Origin: Silanimonas sp021297925
GTDB taxonomy: Bacteria > Pseudomonadota > Gammaproteobacteria > Xanthomonadales > Xanthomonadaceae
DNA: 64,000 nt
NCBI GenBank assembly: GCA_027532825.1
Contig: JAPZTL010000004.1
Span: 434,001 to 498,000 of the forward strand
Direction of reading: 5' to 3'
A program made the translations under genes and the position numbers. Positions 7,047 through 15,234 of the stretch are shown one piece after another. The notes below the pieces were generated by a model. The model searched no databases, was not told the DNA's origin, and worked only from the letters and a program-made list of their open reading frames with translations. Each line of letters starts with the position of its first letter. Within the stretch, counting starts at the first letter, position 1.

Positions 7047-9224
7047 TCATCGGACGAGGTTCCGGTCGGGCAACTCGAGTTGGCGCGCATGGCGCAGGCG
7101 AGCGTCCGGCACGCCCGTGCGAGGCACGATCTGGCCGTCGATGCGTGGGGCGTCGATGCTCGCCGTGGCGATGTCGAGGGCCGGGCCATCGCTGCCCGCA
7201 TCGATGCGCGCCCGGGGCACAAGCGGCGCGCCCAGCGTCCATTCGGCGTGGCCGGGGCGGCTGGGGTAGACGCCGAGCGTCGCCAGCACGTACCACGCGC
7301 TCATCTGGCCGGCGTCGTCGTTGCCGACGATGCCCTCGGGTGCATTGCGATAGAAGCGCCGCGCGATGTCGGCCACGTGCTGTTCGCCCTTGGTGGGCGC
7401 GTCCGTCCACGCGTAGAGCCAAGCGATGTGGTGGCTCGGTTCATTGCCGTGGGCGTACTGCCCGATCATCGCCTCCTGCCCGAGGTGCTTGTTCGGGTTC
7501 GGCATGGGCAGCGAGAAGAAGGTGTCCAGCCACGCCTCGAGCGCCGCGCGGCCGCCGAGCTTGTCGCGGAAGCCGTCCGGGTCGTGCAGGGCCGGCGTCG
7601 CCGTGTACTGCCACGCATTGGCTTCGGTGTAGTCGCCCGGATTGTTCATCGGGCTGGTGGCTTCGGTCGGATCGAAGGGCGTGCGCCACGCGCCGGTGCT
7701 GTCGCGACCGCGCAGGGTGCGCGTCTCCGAGTCGAAGAGGGCCGTCCACGACGCGGCGCGGCGCTGGAAACGCTCGGCCTCGTCGAACCGACCGAGGTGG
7801 CGGGCCACTTCGGACACCGCGGCATCGCCGTAGCCGTACTCGGCGGTCTTGCTGACCGATTCGCCGGGCGCGCGGTCGAAGGGCAGGTAGCCGTATTGAT
7901 CGAGCATGACCCAGCTGCGTTGCGCCCATGCCGGGGCGTTGGGACGCTCGGCCGTGCTGGTGCGAAGCATGGCCGCGAAGGCCGCTTCCGCATCGATGCC
8001 GGGGAAGCCCTTCGCGATCGCATCGCTGATCACCGGTAGCGCAGGGTTGCCGATCATCGTGTGCGTCTCGCGGCCCCAGGCCGTCCACAGCGGCAGGTAG
8101 CCCATCTGCCGCTCGTGCGCGAGCAGGGTGTTCACGAAGCCGGGCACGCGTTCCGGCACCACCAGCGTGAACAGCGGGTGCGAGGCGCGGAAGGTGTCCC
8201 ACAGGCTCATCGTCGAGTAGTACACGCCGCCCGGCGCATCGATCACTTCGCCCTTCGGCCCGCGCACGCGCCCATCGACGTCGGCGATCTGCGAGGGGTG
8301 CATCAGGCTGCGATACAGAGCGGAATAGAACACCCGGCGCTGGTCCGCCGGCGCGTCGATGGCGACGCGGGCAAGAAGCGCATTCCATGCGGCCTCTGCG
8401 TTGCCTTGTACGGCGTCGAAGTCGAGGCCATCGGCGGTGGCGAGGTTCGCGGCCGCACCCTCCTCGTCGACGGTGGAGAACGCAACGCGCGCTTCGAGCG
8501 TTCGGCGCTCACCGAGGTCGAAGGAAAGCAGCAGGCGCGGTGCCTTCTCGCCGTCGCGCGCGGGCAACACCTGCGAATCGGTGATGGGGTGATCGAAGCG
8601 CAGGGCCACGCTGGCCTGGCGCTCGACCCAATTCGACGAATGAACAGTGGCGCGCAAGCCATCGGGGCGCATCGTGTAGTCCGCCGCCGTGACGCGCGGC
8701 CCCGGCTGGAAACGCAGGCGATGCTGCAGATCGACCAGCACCTGCAAGCGCCCGCCGCGGTCGAAGGTGTAGCGCTGCAGGGCGACGCGCTCGGTGGCGG
8801 TCAGTTCAATCGACACCGCGCGCTCGTCGAGCCGGACGCCGTAGAAACCCGGCCGCGCGACTTCGGTCGCCTTACGGTAGCCGCTATCGAAGCTGGTGCT
8901 CGCCGTCGTCCACGGCGTCGCGCCATTGGGCATCAAGAGCACATCACCGAGTTCCGGGATGCCCGCACCGCTGATGTGCGTGTTGGAGAAGCCGAGGATT
9001 CGCGGCGCGTCGTACTGGTAGCCGCTGCTGAAGCTCCAACCTTCGTCGGCCTTGTCGGGGCCGGGTTGCACCATGCCAAAGGGCACCAGTGCGCCAGGAA
9101 ACACATGGCCCGTGCCTTTCGTGCCGATGCGCGGGTCGACGTCATCGATGCTGCCGGGGCGGAGATCGCTGGCCGACGCGACCACGGCGAACAGGCCGAA
9201 GCAGAACGCGGCAAGGCACTTCAT
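7047..9224 (-). CDS. GH92 alpha-mannosidase family protein
   Basis: A 725-residue exported enzyme. The signal peptide (MKCLAAFCFGLFAVVASAS) is followed by VDPRIGTKGTGHVFPGALVPFG, the N-terminal signature of GH92 calcium-dependent exo-alpha-mannosidases. The family catalytic-region motifs GNEPSHH and NDDAGQMSAWY are present near the C-terminal third. GH92 enzymes remove alpha-linked mannose from glycans. The ATG at 9224 overlaps the TGA of the upstream isomerase-like gene (ATGA). Pairing with GH13 enzymes and an oxygenase is unusual, since GH92 genes usually sit in N-glycan or mannan loci. Confidence 0.9.
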   Translation of the reverse strand: MKCLAAFCFGLFAVVASASDLRPGSIDDVDPRIGTKGTGHVFPGALVPFGMVQPGPDKADEGWSFSSGYQYDAPRILGFSNTHISGAGIPELGDVLLMPNGATPWTTASTSFDSGYRKATEVARPGFYGVRLDERAVSIELTATERVALQRYTFDRGGRLQVLVDLQHRLRFQPGPRVTAADYTMRPDGLRATVHSSNWVERQASVALRFDHPITDSQVLPARDGEKAPRLLLSFDLGERRTLEARVAFSTVDEEGAAANLATADGLDFDAVQGNAEAAWNALLARVAIDAPADQRRVFYSALYRSLMHPSQIADVDGRVRGPKGEVIDAPGGVYYSTMSLWDTFRASHPLFTLVVPERVPGFVNTLLAHERQMGYLPLWTAWGRETHTMIGNPALPVISDAIAKGFPGIDAEAAFAAMLRTSTAERPNAPAWAQRSWVMLDQYGYLPFDRAPGESVSKTAEYGYGDAAVSEVARHLGRFDEAERFQRRAASWTALFDSETRTLRGRDSTGAWRTPFDPTEATSPMNNPGDYTEANAWQYTATPALHDPDGFRDKLGGRAALEAWLDTFFSLPMPNPNKHLGQEAMIGQYAHGNEPSHHIAWLYAWTDAPTKGEQHVADIARRFYRNAPEGIVGNDDAGQMSAWYVLATLGVYPSRPGHAEWTLGAPLVPRARIDAGSDGPALDIATASIDAPRIDGQIVPRTGVPDARLRHARQLELPDRNLVR

Positions 9225-10087
9225 CGGCAGGGCTCCAAGAGGGAATCGACCGCGGACGCCGCACAGGCGTCGGCCAGGTCGAAAAGACGCAGCGCTTCCG
9301 CGAAGCGGTCGGTGGTTTCTTCGAGGCCCGATGGCGCGCCAGCGCTTCTGCACACCGGGGCGTAGCCAAACCACGCGTCCCTGGCCACGTGCGGCAAGAG
9401 TTCGGGGCAGAAGGTGATGGCTTGGTTCGGGGCCTCTTGGCGACGCAAGGCGAACGCACGCGTCCACAAGGCGATGGCGTGCGCCCGCCACGGGCCGGGA
9501 TCGTCAACGCCCACTTGGATCGCGCCGCCGCTGGCGATGCGGCCTTGCACCATCGGGCTGCGGCGCAGCACCGGGTCGAGCAGAGGCAGGCGATCCGCGA
9601 AACCGCCGCCGTAATCCAGTTCGCCGCCCACCACCCAGTGGGAGGCATCGAGCGAGAAGCGCAAATCAGGGAAGCGTTCGACCCAGCGCAGCGTGCGCCA
9701 GGCGTCCTGCGTCACGGTGGCGCGATGCGTTTCCACCAGCACCGGGTGGCCGCGGCGCGCCGAGGCTTCGAGCAGGGCATCGGCGAAGCGGTCGAGTGTG
9801 TCGTCGTCGTCGAAGGCCGTGCCCACATGCAGCGTGGTGCTGGCTACGCCGGCATCGATGTGCGCAGCCACCAAGGCCTCGGCGTCATCCGGTGAATCAA
9901 GGCGGCCCATCGCGTGCGGGACGAGGCCCGCGACGCGGATCGCCGCCCAGTCGGACCACGCGAGCACACCCGTGATGCCGTGCGCCGGCAACATCGCCCA
10001 TTGCGCCTCGCGCGTCTCGCGGGCGCCAAGGCTGCCGCGCGGCAATCCTTCGAGCGTGGCCTGCGCGATGAGGCGGACTGGCGTCAC
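9221..10087 (-). CDS. Sugar phosphate isomerase/epimerase-like TIM-barrel protein
   Basis: A protein of about 288 residues resembling the xylose isomerase-like (AP endonuclease family 2) barrel. PVLVETHRATVTQD, RFSLDASHWVVGGE and a late GVDDPGPW segment carry the acidic and His residues typical of the metal site. The start is taken as the GTG at 10087, whose GTGA overlaps the stop of the dioxygenase gene; an in-frame TTG at 10099 is less likely. The substrate is unknown. The position between an oxygenase and GH92 suggests it rearranges a released or oxidised sugar. Confidence 0.65.
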   Translation of the reverse strand: MTPVRLIAQATLEGLPRGSLGARETREAQWAMLPAHGITGVLAWSDWAAIRVAGLVPHAMGRLDSPDDAEALVAAHIDAGVASTTLHVGTAFDDDDTLDRFADALLEASARRGHPVLVETHRATVTQDAWRTLRWVERFPDLRFSLDASHWVVGGELDYGGGFADRLPLLDPVLRRSPMVQGRIASGGAIQVGVDDPGPWRAHAIALWTRAFALRRQEAPNQAITFCPELLPHVARDAWFGYAPVCRSAGAPSGLEETTDRFAEALRLFDLADACAASAVDSLLEPCR

Positions 10088-10890
10088 GCGGCCGACCAAA
10101 TCACGGGGTTCTTTGGTGAATCAGCGAGCGCGCCGGTGGCCACGCCCGGGCACCACTGGTCACGGTCGTTCTGCTGGATCGGGTTGAGGGCATCGAGCAG
10201 GTGGATGTCGTCGGCCATGAAGATGACGGTCATCACCGAGCGCGGGCGGTCGGAGGTGTTGGGTTCCGCCCGATGGAAGGTCCAACCGAGGTGGAAGCTC
10301 ACATCGCCGAGCGCGAAGGGCTCGCAGCGATAGGGATGGCCCAGTGCCGCCATGTGCGCGGGGATGTCCTCTTCGCTGGCGTCGGAAATGCCGAGGTCGC
10401 GACCTTCCGGCACCACGTGGCTGCCGCTGTAGAAGCCCAGCGGGCCCATCGCCATCGGCACGTCCTGCAGCGGAATCCACGCCGTGACGGTGCGGTCGCT
10501 CGCCAGCGGCCAGTAGTACTGGTCGGCATGCGCCGGCGTGTGGCCGCCGTTCGGTTCCTTGTACAGCGATTGGTCGTGGTACAGCCGCACGCCCTTCACG
10601 CCGAGCAGCTGCGCGGCGACGCGCGCCAGCCGCTGGCCCATCACGAAGCGCCCGACCAGCGGGCTCTTCTCCCAGAGGTTCATCACCTGCAGGAAGGCGC
10701 GGCCGTAGGTGTCGCGCTCGTCGAGCGAACGCTGCTCGGTGTTGAGGTGCAAGGTCAGGCGCGTGATCTCGCGGCCGATCGCGGCCAGCTCCTGCGCTGG
10801 CATCAGTCCGCGCAGGGTGACGTGGCCATCGCGTTCGAAGGCTGCGCGATCGGTGTCGGAAATCGTTGGGGGTTCATCCAGCCAGTGCAT
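10084..10890 (-). CDS. PhyH-family Fe(II)/2-oxoglutarate dioxygenase
   Basis: A 268-residue protein of the phytanoyl-CoA dioxygenase family. The iron triad is visible as H121 and D123 (THE motif HAD within TPAHADQYYW) and a distal H206 (GWTFHRAEPN), with R217 (RPRS) placed to bind 2-oxoglutarate. Such enzymes hydroxylate small molecules or modified sugars. The ATG at 10890 overlaps the TGA of the GH13 gene (TGATG). Its presence inside a glycosidase operon points to oxidative removal of a substituent, for example an O-methyl group or ether, but that is inference. Nothing suggests an ectoine or lipid context. Confidence 0.85.
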   Translation of the reverse strand: MHWLDEPPTISDTDRAAFERDGHVTLRGLMPAQELAAIGREITRLTLHLNTEQRSLDERDTYGRAFLQVMNLWEKSPLVGRFVMGQRLARVAAQLLGVKGVRLYHDQSLYKEPNGGHTPAHADQYYWPLASDRTVTAWIPLQDVPMAMGPLGFYSGSHVVPEGRDLGISDASEEDIPAHMAALGHPYRCEPFALGDVSFHLGWTFHRAEPNTSDRPRSVMTVIFMADDIHLLDALNPIQQNDRDQWCPGVATGALADSPKNPVIWSAA

Positions 10891-12569
10891 CAGGCGTCTC
10901 CAAGGCCGAGCCACGCCGCACCCGGCGGCAGGTCGAGGGTGGTGGGTGAGGGGCGAGCGCCGCCGCTCCATTGCGTGCGGGCATCGGCCTGCGGCATCGC
11001 CAGCGTTCGCTCAGTGGCGCCGAGGTTGAACACGGCATGCATCTCGGCCGGGCCCGACCGGCGCACGAGGTGCAGCAGGTCGTCATCGACGTGCGCGACC
11101 TCAAGCTCGCCAACGCGCAGCGCGGGATGTTGTTGGCGCAGGCGAATGAGCTGGCGCGTGGTGGCCAGCGTCGACGTCGGATCGGCGGATTGGCGATCGA
11201 CCGCGCGCTCCCGATGCGCGGGCCACACCGGCAGCCATGGCGCGTGCGTGCTGAATCCGGCGTGCGTCGCGTCGCCGGCCCAAGGCATCGGCGTTCGGCA
11301 GCCATCGCGGCCCGTCACCAGCGGCCAATGCGCGATGCCGAACGGGTCCTGCATCTGCTCGAAGGGCACGACCGCTTCGTCCAGCCCGAGCTCCTCGCCC
11401 TGGTAGATGAAGACCGTGCCGCGCAGCGCCAGCAGCAGGGCCATCCACGTCGCGGGCGGGATGTCGCCGAGGGCGCGTTCGTCGCCGCCGCCCAAGCCAA
11501 AATCGAAGGCCTTGCCGGGGCCACCGGACCAACGCGTGGCCACACGCGGCACGTCGTGGTTCGAGAACGCCCAGCTCGGCCAGCCGCTGCGGTCGGTCCA
11601 CGCCTGCAATCGTTCGGCGATCTCACGCGGTGCCGGGCGCGGGCCGAGGAAGGCGAAGGAGTAAGCCGTGTGCAGGCGTTGATCGCCGTCGGTGTACTCG
11701 GCCATGCGCGCGTCCCACGCCGCGCCGCCGATTTCGCCAACGGCCATGCGCTCGCCATGTGCGTCCATGCGACGTCGCAGGGCTTCGAGGAAAGGCAGGG
11801 TCTCGGGCTGGTCGGCGTTGTAGCGATGCTCCTGCATCGTCACCGGGCTGCTGCCGCGCCGTTCGGGCGGCAGCGGTGGGTTGTCGCGCAGTTGCCGGTC
11901 GTGGAAATACAGATTCGCCGTGTCGAGCCGGAAGCCATCGACGCCACGCGCCAACCAGAAGTCGGCGACATCGAGGATGGCCGCCTGCACCTCGGGGTGG
12001 TGCAGGTTGAGGTCGGGCATCGTCGGCAGGAAGTTGTGCAGGTGGTACTGGCTGCGACGCGGTTCCCAGCGCCACGCCGGGCCGCCCATCCAGCTCTGCC
12101 AGTTGTTCGGCGGGCTGCCGTCAGGGCGGGCGTCGGCCCACACGTACCAGTCGGCCTTCGGGTTGTCGCGCGAGGCCCGGCTTTCCTGGAACCACGCGTG
12201 TTCGGCGGCGGTGTGGCTCCACACCTGGTCGACGATCACCTTGAGCCCGCGCGCATGCGCTTCGCGCAATAGGCTGTCGATGTCATCGAGCGTGCCGAAG
12301 CGGGGATCGACCGCGCGGTAGTCGCTCAGGTCGTAGCCGAAATCGCGGTCGGGCGTCGGGTAGAACGGGCCCAGCCACAGGCCATCCACGCCGAGCGACG
12401 CGATGTGGTCGAGGCGGGCGATCAACCCGGGCAGATCGCCGATGCCGTCGCCATTCCCGTCCGCATAGCTGCGCAGGTAGACCTGGTACATCACGGCGCC
12501 GCGCCACCACGCGGCAGCGCTGGGGTCGGCAGGCGGGGCGGCAGAGGAGGGCGGCATCGGCGAGGGCAT
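10890..12569 (-). CDS. GH13 alpha-glucosidase (oligo-1,6-glucosidase type)
   Basis: A protein of about 559 residues. The GH13 motifs are complete: YQVYLRSYADGNGDGIGDL near residue 28, VIVDQVWSHT (111-120), GFRLDTAN with nucleophile D216, VGEIG with acid/base E279 and SNHD with D339. The QVYLRSYADxNGDGxGDL region is typical of oligo-1,6-glucosidase and trehalulose-type members. No clear signal peptide is seen, so it is probably cytoplasmic and acts on imported oligosaccharides. The start is uncertain among 12584 (GTG), 12569 and 12557. It is the first gene of the operon and diverges from the AraC regulator. Confidence 0.85.
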   Translation of the reverse strand: MPSPMPPSSAAPPADPSAAAWWRGAVMYQVYLRSYADGNGDGIGDLPGLIARLDHIASLGVDGLWLGPFYPTPDRDFGYDLSDYRAVDPRFGTLDDIDSLLREAHARGLKVIVDQVWSHTAAEHAWFQESRASRDNPKADWYVWADARPDGSPPNNWQSWMGGPAWRWEPRRSQYHLHNFLPTMPDLNLHHPEVQAAILDVADFWLARGVDGFRLDTANLYFHDRQLRDNPPLPPERRGSSPVTMQEHRYNADQPETLPFLEALRRRMDAHGERMAVGEIGGAAWDARMAEYTDGDQRLHTAYSFAFLGPRPAPREIAERLQAWTDRSGWPSWAFSNHDVPRVATRWSGGPGKAFDFGLGGGDERALGDIPPATWMALLLALRGTVFIYQGEELGLDEAVVPFEQMQDPFGIAHWPLVTGRDGCRTPMPWAGDATHAGFSTHAPWLPVWPAHRERAVDRQSADPTSTLATTRQLIRLRQQHPALRVGELEVAHVDDDLLHLVRRSGPAEMHAVFNLGATERTLAMPQADARTQWSGGARPSPTTLDLPPGAAWLGLGDA

Positions 12570-12661
12570 CAGAAAGACCGCCACAGGATGGCGGTGGCCC
12601 GCTGCCCCTCTGCTGCGTGGGATGACCCATACTGTGCCGATTCAGGCATCCGGGACCGATC

Positions 12662-13495
12662 ATGCGGCCTTCACGGGAACCCATTGCGCATGACATCGCG
12701 ACGGCGCACCTGCTGGATGTGGCCCGCACGCGCTTCGACGGTCCCTACCACCACCACGCCGCGCTCGAACTCACCTGGATTCGCGAAGGGGCCGGGGTTC
12801 GCGTGATCGACGGCCAGGTGATGCCCTTCGCCGCAGGCGATGTGGTGCTGGTGCCGCCGCAGGTGCCGCACGTCTGGTGGAGCCGTGGCGAGGGCGAGAC
12901 GGCTTCGGCCTGCGTGCTGCACCTGCTGGTACCGCCCGCCTTGGGCGCGCTTCCCGAGCTACGCGGCCTGTCCGGCTGGTTGGCGGAAGGCGCACGTCCT
13001 GCCGTGCTCGACAGTGCGCTGCGAGAAACCGTCATCGCCGAGCTGCGGGCCTTGTCGGCGATTGAGGGGTTGGAGCGTCTGGGGCGGGCTTTGTCTTTGC
13101 TCGGCCGCATCGCGGCGTCACCGGAGGGCGTGGTGCGACTCGCGCCGAGTGGTCGGACACCGTCGTCGCCGGACGACGATGCACGGCTGGGTCGTGTTCT
13201 GGCGTGGATCCACCGCGACTTCGCGCAACCCTTGAGCGTCGAGGAAGGCGCACGCCGCCTCAGCGTTGCGCCGGCGTCCTTCAGCCGGGCCTTCCAGCGG
13301 CGCGTTGGTCGGCCGTTCTCCGTCTACGTCAACGATGTCCGCATTGCCGAGGCCTGCCTGCTGCTGCGGCAGTCGTCGCGTTCGATCACCGAGGTGGCGC
13401 GGCGATGTGGCTTCCCGACCTTGGGCCACTTCCATCGGCAGCTGGTGCGACGCACGGGTTTGGGGCCGCGGGAGTACCGGAAGGCGTTCGCCTAG
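12662..13495 (+). CDS. AraC-family transcriptional regulator
   Basis: A 277-residue regulator with an N-terminal cupin sensor domain (YHHHAALELTWIREG, PFAAGDVVLVPPQVPHVW) and a C-terminal double helix-turn-helix (about 175-275; LSVEEGARRLSVAPASFSRAFQRRVG and ITEVARRCGFPTLGHFHRQ). It is divergent from the six-gene carbohydrate operon across about 90 bases and is very likely its activator, responding to a sugar bound by the cupin. Its stop overlaps the stop of the convergent RluF-like gene in a shared CTAG. Confidence 0.9.
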   Translation: MRPSREPIAHDIATAHLLDVARTRFDGPYHHHAALELTWIREGAGVRVIDGQVMPFAAGDVVLVPPQVPHVWWSRGEGETASACVLHLLVPPALGALPELRGLSGWLAEGARPAVLDSALRETVIAELRALSAIEGLERLGRALSLLGRIAASPEGVVRLAPSGRTPSSPDDDARLGRVLAWIHRDFAQPLSVEEGARRLSVAPASFSRAFQRRVGRPFSVYVNDVRIAEACLLLRQSSRSITEVARRCGFPTLGHFHRQLVRRTGLGPREYRKAFA

Positions 13496-14229
13496 AAGCG
13501 TTCACCGACCGGCAAAAAGCGCCACTGGCCGGGTGGCATCGCGCCCTCGGGCCCCTTGCCGAGGGCGATGCGGCCAATGCGCTGGCGGCGGATCGCGGTG
13601 ATCTCCAGCCCCACCTGCGCGCACATCGCGCGGACCTGCCCGGGCACGACGCCCTTGATGGCGAAGCGCAGCGTGGTTTCGTTCTGCCAGCTCACCTTGC
13701 AGGGCGGCAGCTCGCGGCCTTCGAACGACAGCCCCTGCGCCAGCTTGTGCAGGCCGTAGGGCGCGAGGCGGCCTTCCACGCCCACCAGCAGCTCCTGCTC
13801 GATCGTCGCCAGGTCTTCGGTGAGGCGGCGCCACACGCGGCCATCCTGCGTCAGCACGATCAGCCCGCTGGCCTCCGCTTCGAGCGGCACCATCGGGGTG
13901 AGGCGCTCGAAATGCCGCTGCAGCACGCGTTGCTCGTGCGGATCGTCGGCCCAGCGCGTGTCCGGCGCGATGCCCATGGCCGCGCTGCCGATGCCATTGA
14001 ACGCATCGAAGCCGGGCGGCTTGTGGAAGAGCAGGGTGGCGGGCTCGACGGGCTTCTTGCGCGCGTCCGGGTCGAGGGCCACGACTTCGTCGGTGACGCG
14101 CCGCTGCGGCGTTTCCACCATCGCGCCATCCACGCTCACCCAGCCATTGCGGATGTAGGCCTCGGCTTCGGCACGGGTGCAGCCGGCGATGTCGGCCACG
14201 CGGCGTGCCAGACGGATCGGTTCACTCAT
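13492..14229 (-). CDS. RluF-like rRNA pseudouridine synthase with altered catalytic residue
   Basis: A 245-residue protein with an S4 RNA-binding domain (about 5-50) and an RsuA/RluF-type catalytic domain (LLFHKPPGFDAFNG, SGLIVLTQDG, KVSWQNETTLRFAIKGVVPGQ, RQRIGRIALG). The position of the essential Asp of the RLD motif reads PLEAEASGL, so residue 117 is Glu (GAA, 13879-13881). It may therefore be inactive or have changed activity; a conserved D-to-E swap cannot be excluded. Its C terminus is echoed by the remnant at 3369-3429. It is convergent with the AraC gene. Confidence 0.82.
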   Translation of the reverse strand: MSEPIRLARRVADIAGCTRAEAEAYIRNGWVSVDGAMVETPQRRVTDEVVALDPDARKKPVEPATLLFHKPPGFDAFNGIGSAAMGIAPDTRWADDPHEQRVLQRHFERLTPMVPLEAEASGLIVLTQDGRVWRRLTEDLATIEQELLVGVEGRLAPYGLHKLAQGLSFEGRELPPCKVSWQNETTLRFAIKGVVPGQVRAMCAQVGLEITAIRRQRIGRIALGKGPEGAMPPGQWRFLPVGERF

Positions 14230-14272
14230 CGCCGCAGTGTAGCGGGCCCGCCCCGCGCCGGCCCAAAGCGGC

Positions 14273-14278
14273 GACAAT
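14273..14278 (+). promoter_or_regulatory. Candidate -10 element for the RIO kinase gene
   Basis: GACAAT within GACAATGGCGG lies 44 bases upstream of the GTG start. The same ACAATGRCG core occurs upstream of the genes at 45656 and 52136. No good -35 hexamer is seen. Confidence 0.3.
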
Positions 14279-14322
14279 GGCGGCCTTGCGCGGTCCGCCG
14301 CGCGTTCGAGGCCCATCGCCGA

Positions 14323-15180
14323 GTGAGAACCCCCGAAGCCCTGCAGGTGCTGATCGATGACGGCGTCATCGACGAGGTGCTGCGCCCGCTGAAGAGCGGC
14401 AAGGAAGCGGCCGTGTACGTGGTGCGCAGCGGTGACGACGTGCGCTGCGCGAAGGTCTACAAGGACATGGCGCAGCGCAGTTTCCAGAAGCGCGTGCAGT
14501 ACCAGGAAGGCCGCAAGAGCCGCGGCAGCCGCGAAGCGCGTGCCATGGGCAAGGCGACGAACTTCGGCCGCAAGCAGCAGGAGGAGGCCTGGAAGAACGC
14601 CGAGGTCGACGCGCTCTACCAGCTGCGCGATGCCGGCGTACGCGTGCCCGAGCCTTACGGTTTCTTCCACGGCGTGCTCGTCATGGAGCTGGTGACGGAT
14701 GCGGAAGGCTTCAGCGCGCCGCGCCTCGGCGAAGTGGAACTCGATGCCGACACCGCCCGCGCCTACCACACCGCCCTCGTGCGCGAGGTGGTGCGGATGC
14801 TGTGCTGCGGCCTGATCCACGGCGACCTCTCGGCCTACAACGTGCTCGTCGGGCCGGAAGGCCCGGTGGTGATCGATTTCCCGCAGGTGGTCAGCGCGGC
14901 CGGCAACAACAACGCGCGCACCATGCTGCTGCGCGACGTCAACAACCTCACCGCCACGCTGGGCCGTTTCGCGCCGGAGCTGCTGGACACCTGGTACGGC
15001 GAGGAGATGTGGGCCCTGTTCGAAGCCGGCGAGCTCTTGCCCGACAGCCCGCTCACCGGTGAGTGGACCCCGGACGAGTCCGAGGTGGATCTCGACAGCG
15101 TGCGGCAGGCCATCAACGACGCCCGCGAGGAAGCGATCATCCGCCAGCAGGGCCGCGAGGCGGCGGAAGCCGAGGACTGA
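14323..15180 (+). CDS. RIO-type serine protein kinase
   Basis: A 285-residue RIO1-like kinase. The nucleotide site has K44 (CAKVYK), the catalytic loop is HGDLSAYN (166-173; D168, N173), and the metal-binding aspartate is D185 in VVIDFPQ. The basic KSRGSREARAMG loop is typical of the family. The GTG at 14323 matches the usual N terminus (RTPEALQVLIDDGVID); the frame is open far upstream only because it overlaps the antisense RluF-like gene. Bacterial RIO kinases have been linked to translation or ribosome functions, but the target here is unknown. Confidence 0.9.
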   Translation: MRTPEALQVLIDDGVIDEVLRPLKSGKEAAVYVVRSGDDVRCAKVYKDMAQRSFQKRVQYQEGRKSRGSREARAMGKATNFGRKQQEEAWKNAEVDALYQLRDAGVRVPEPYGFFHGVLVMELVTDAEGFSAPRLGEVELDADTARAYHTALVREVVRMLCCGLIHGDLSAYNVLVGPEGPVVIDFPQVVSAAGNNNARTMLLRDVNNLTATLGRFAPELLDTWYGEEMWALFEAGELLPDSPLTGEWTPDESEVDLDSVRQAINDAREEAIIRQQGREAAEAED

Positions 15181-15234
15181 TTCGGGGAAGGCCTCGGTAT
15201 CATCGGCCGTCTTCCGTTCCGCTACGCCGCCGCC

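Noticed and set aside
8061..9365. 434-codon plus-strand frame opposite the GH92 gene
   Set aside because: The opposite strand has the GH92 signatures GNEPSHH and GTGHVFPGALVPFG. The plus frame has no coherent hydrophobic core or motif.
13492..13495. Convergent stop codons sharing CTAG (also at 50701-50704)
   Set aside because: Two TAG stops overlapping in CTAG is an expected outcome of tight packing. No special function is suggested.
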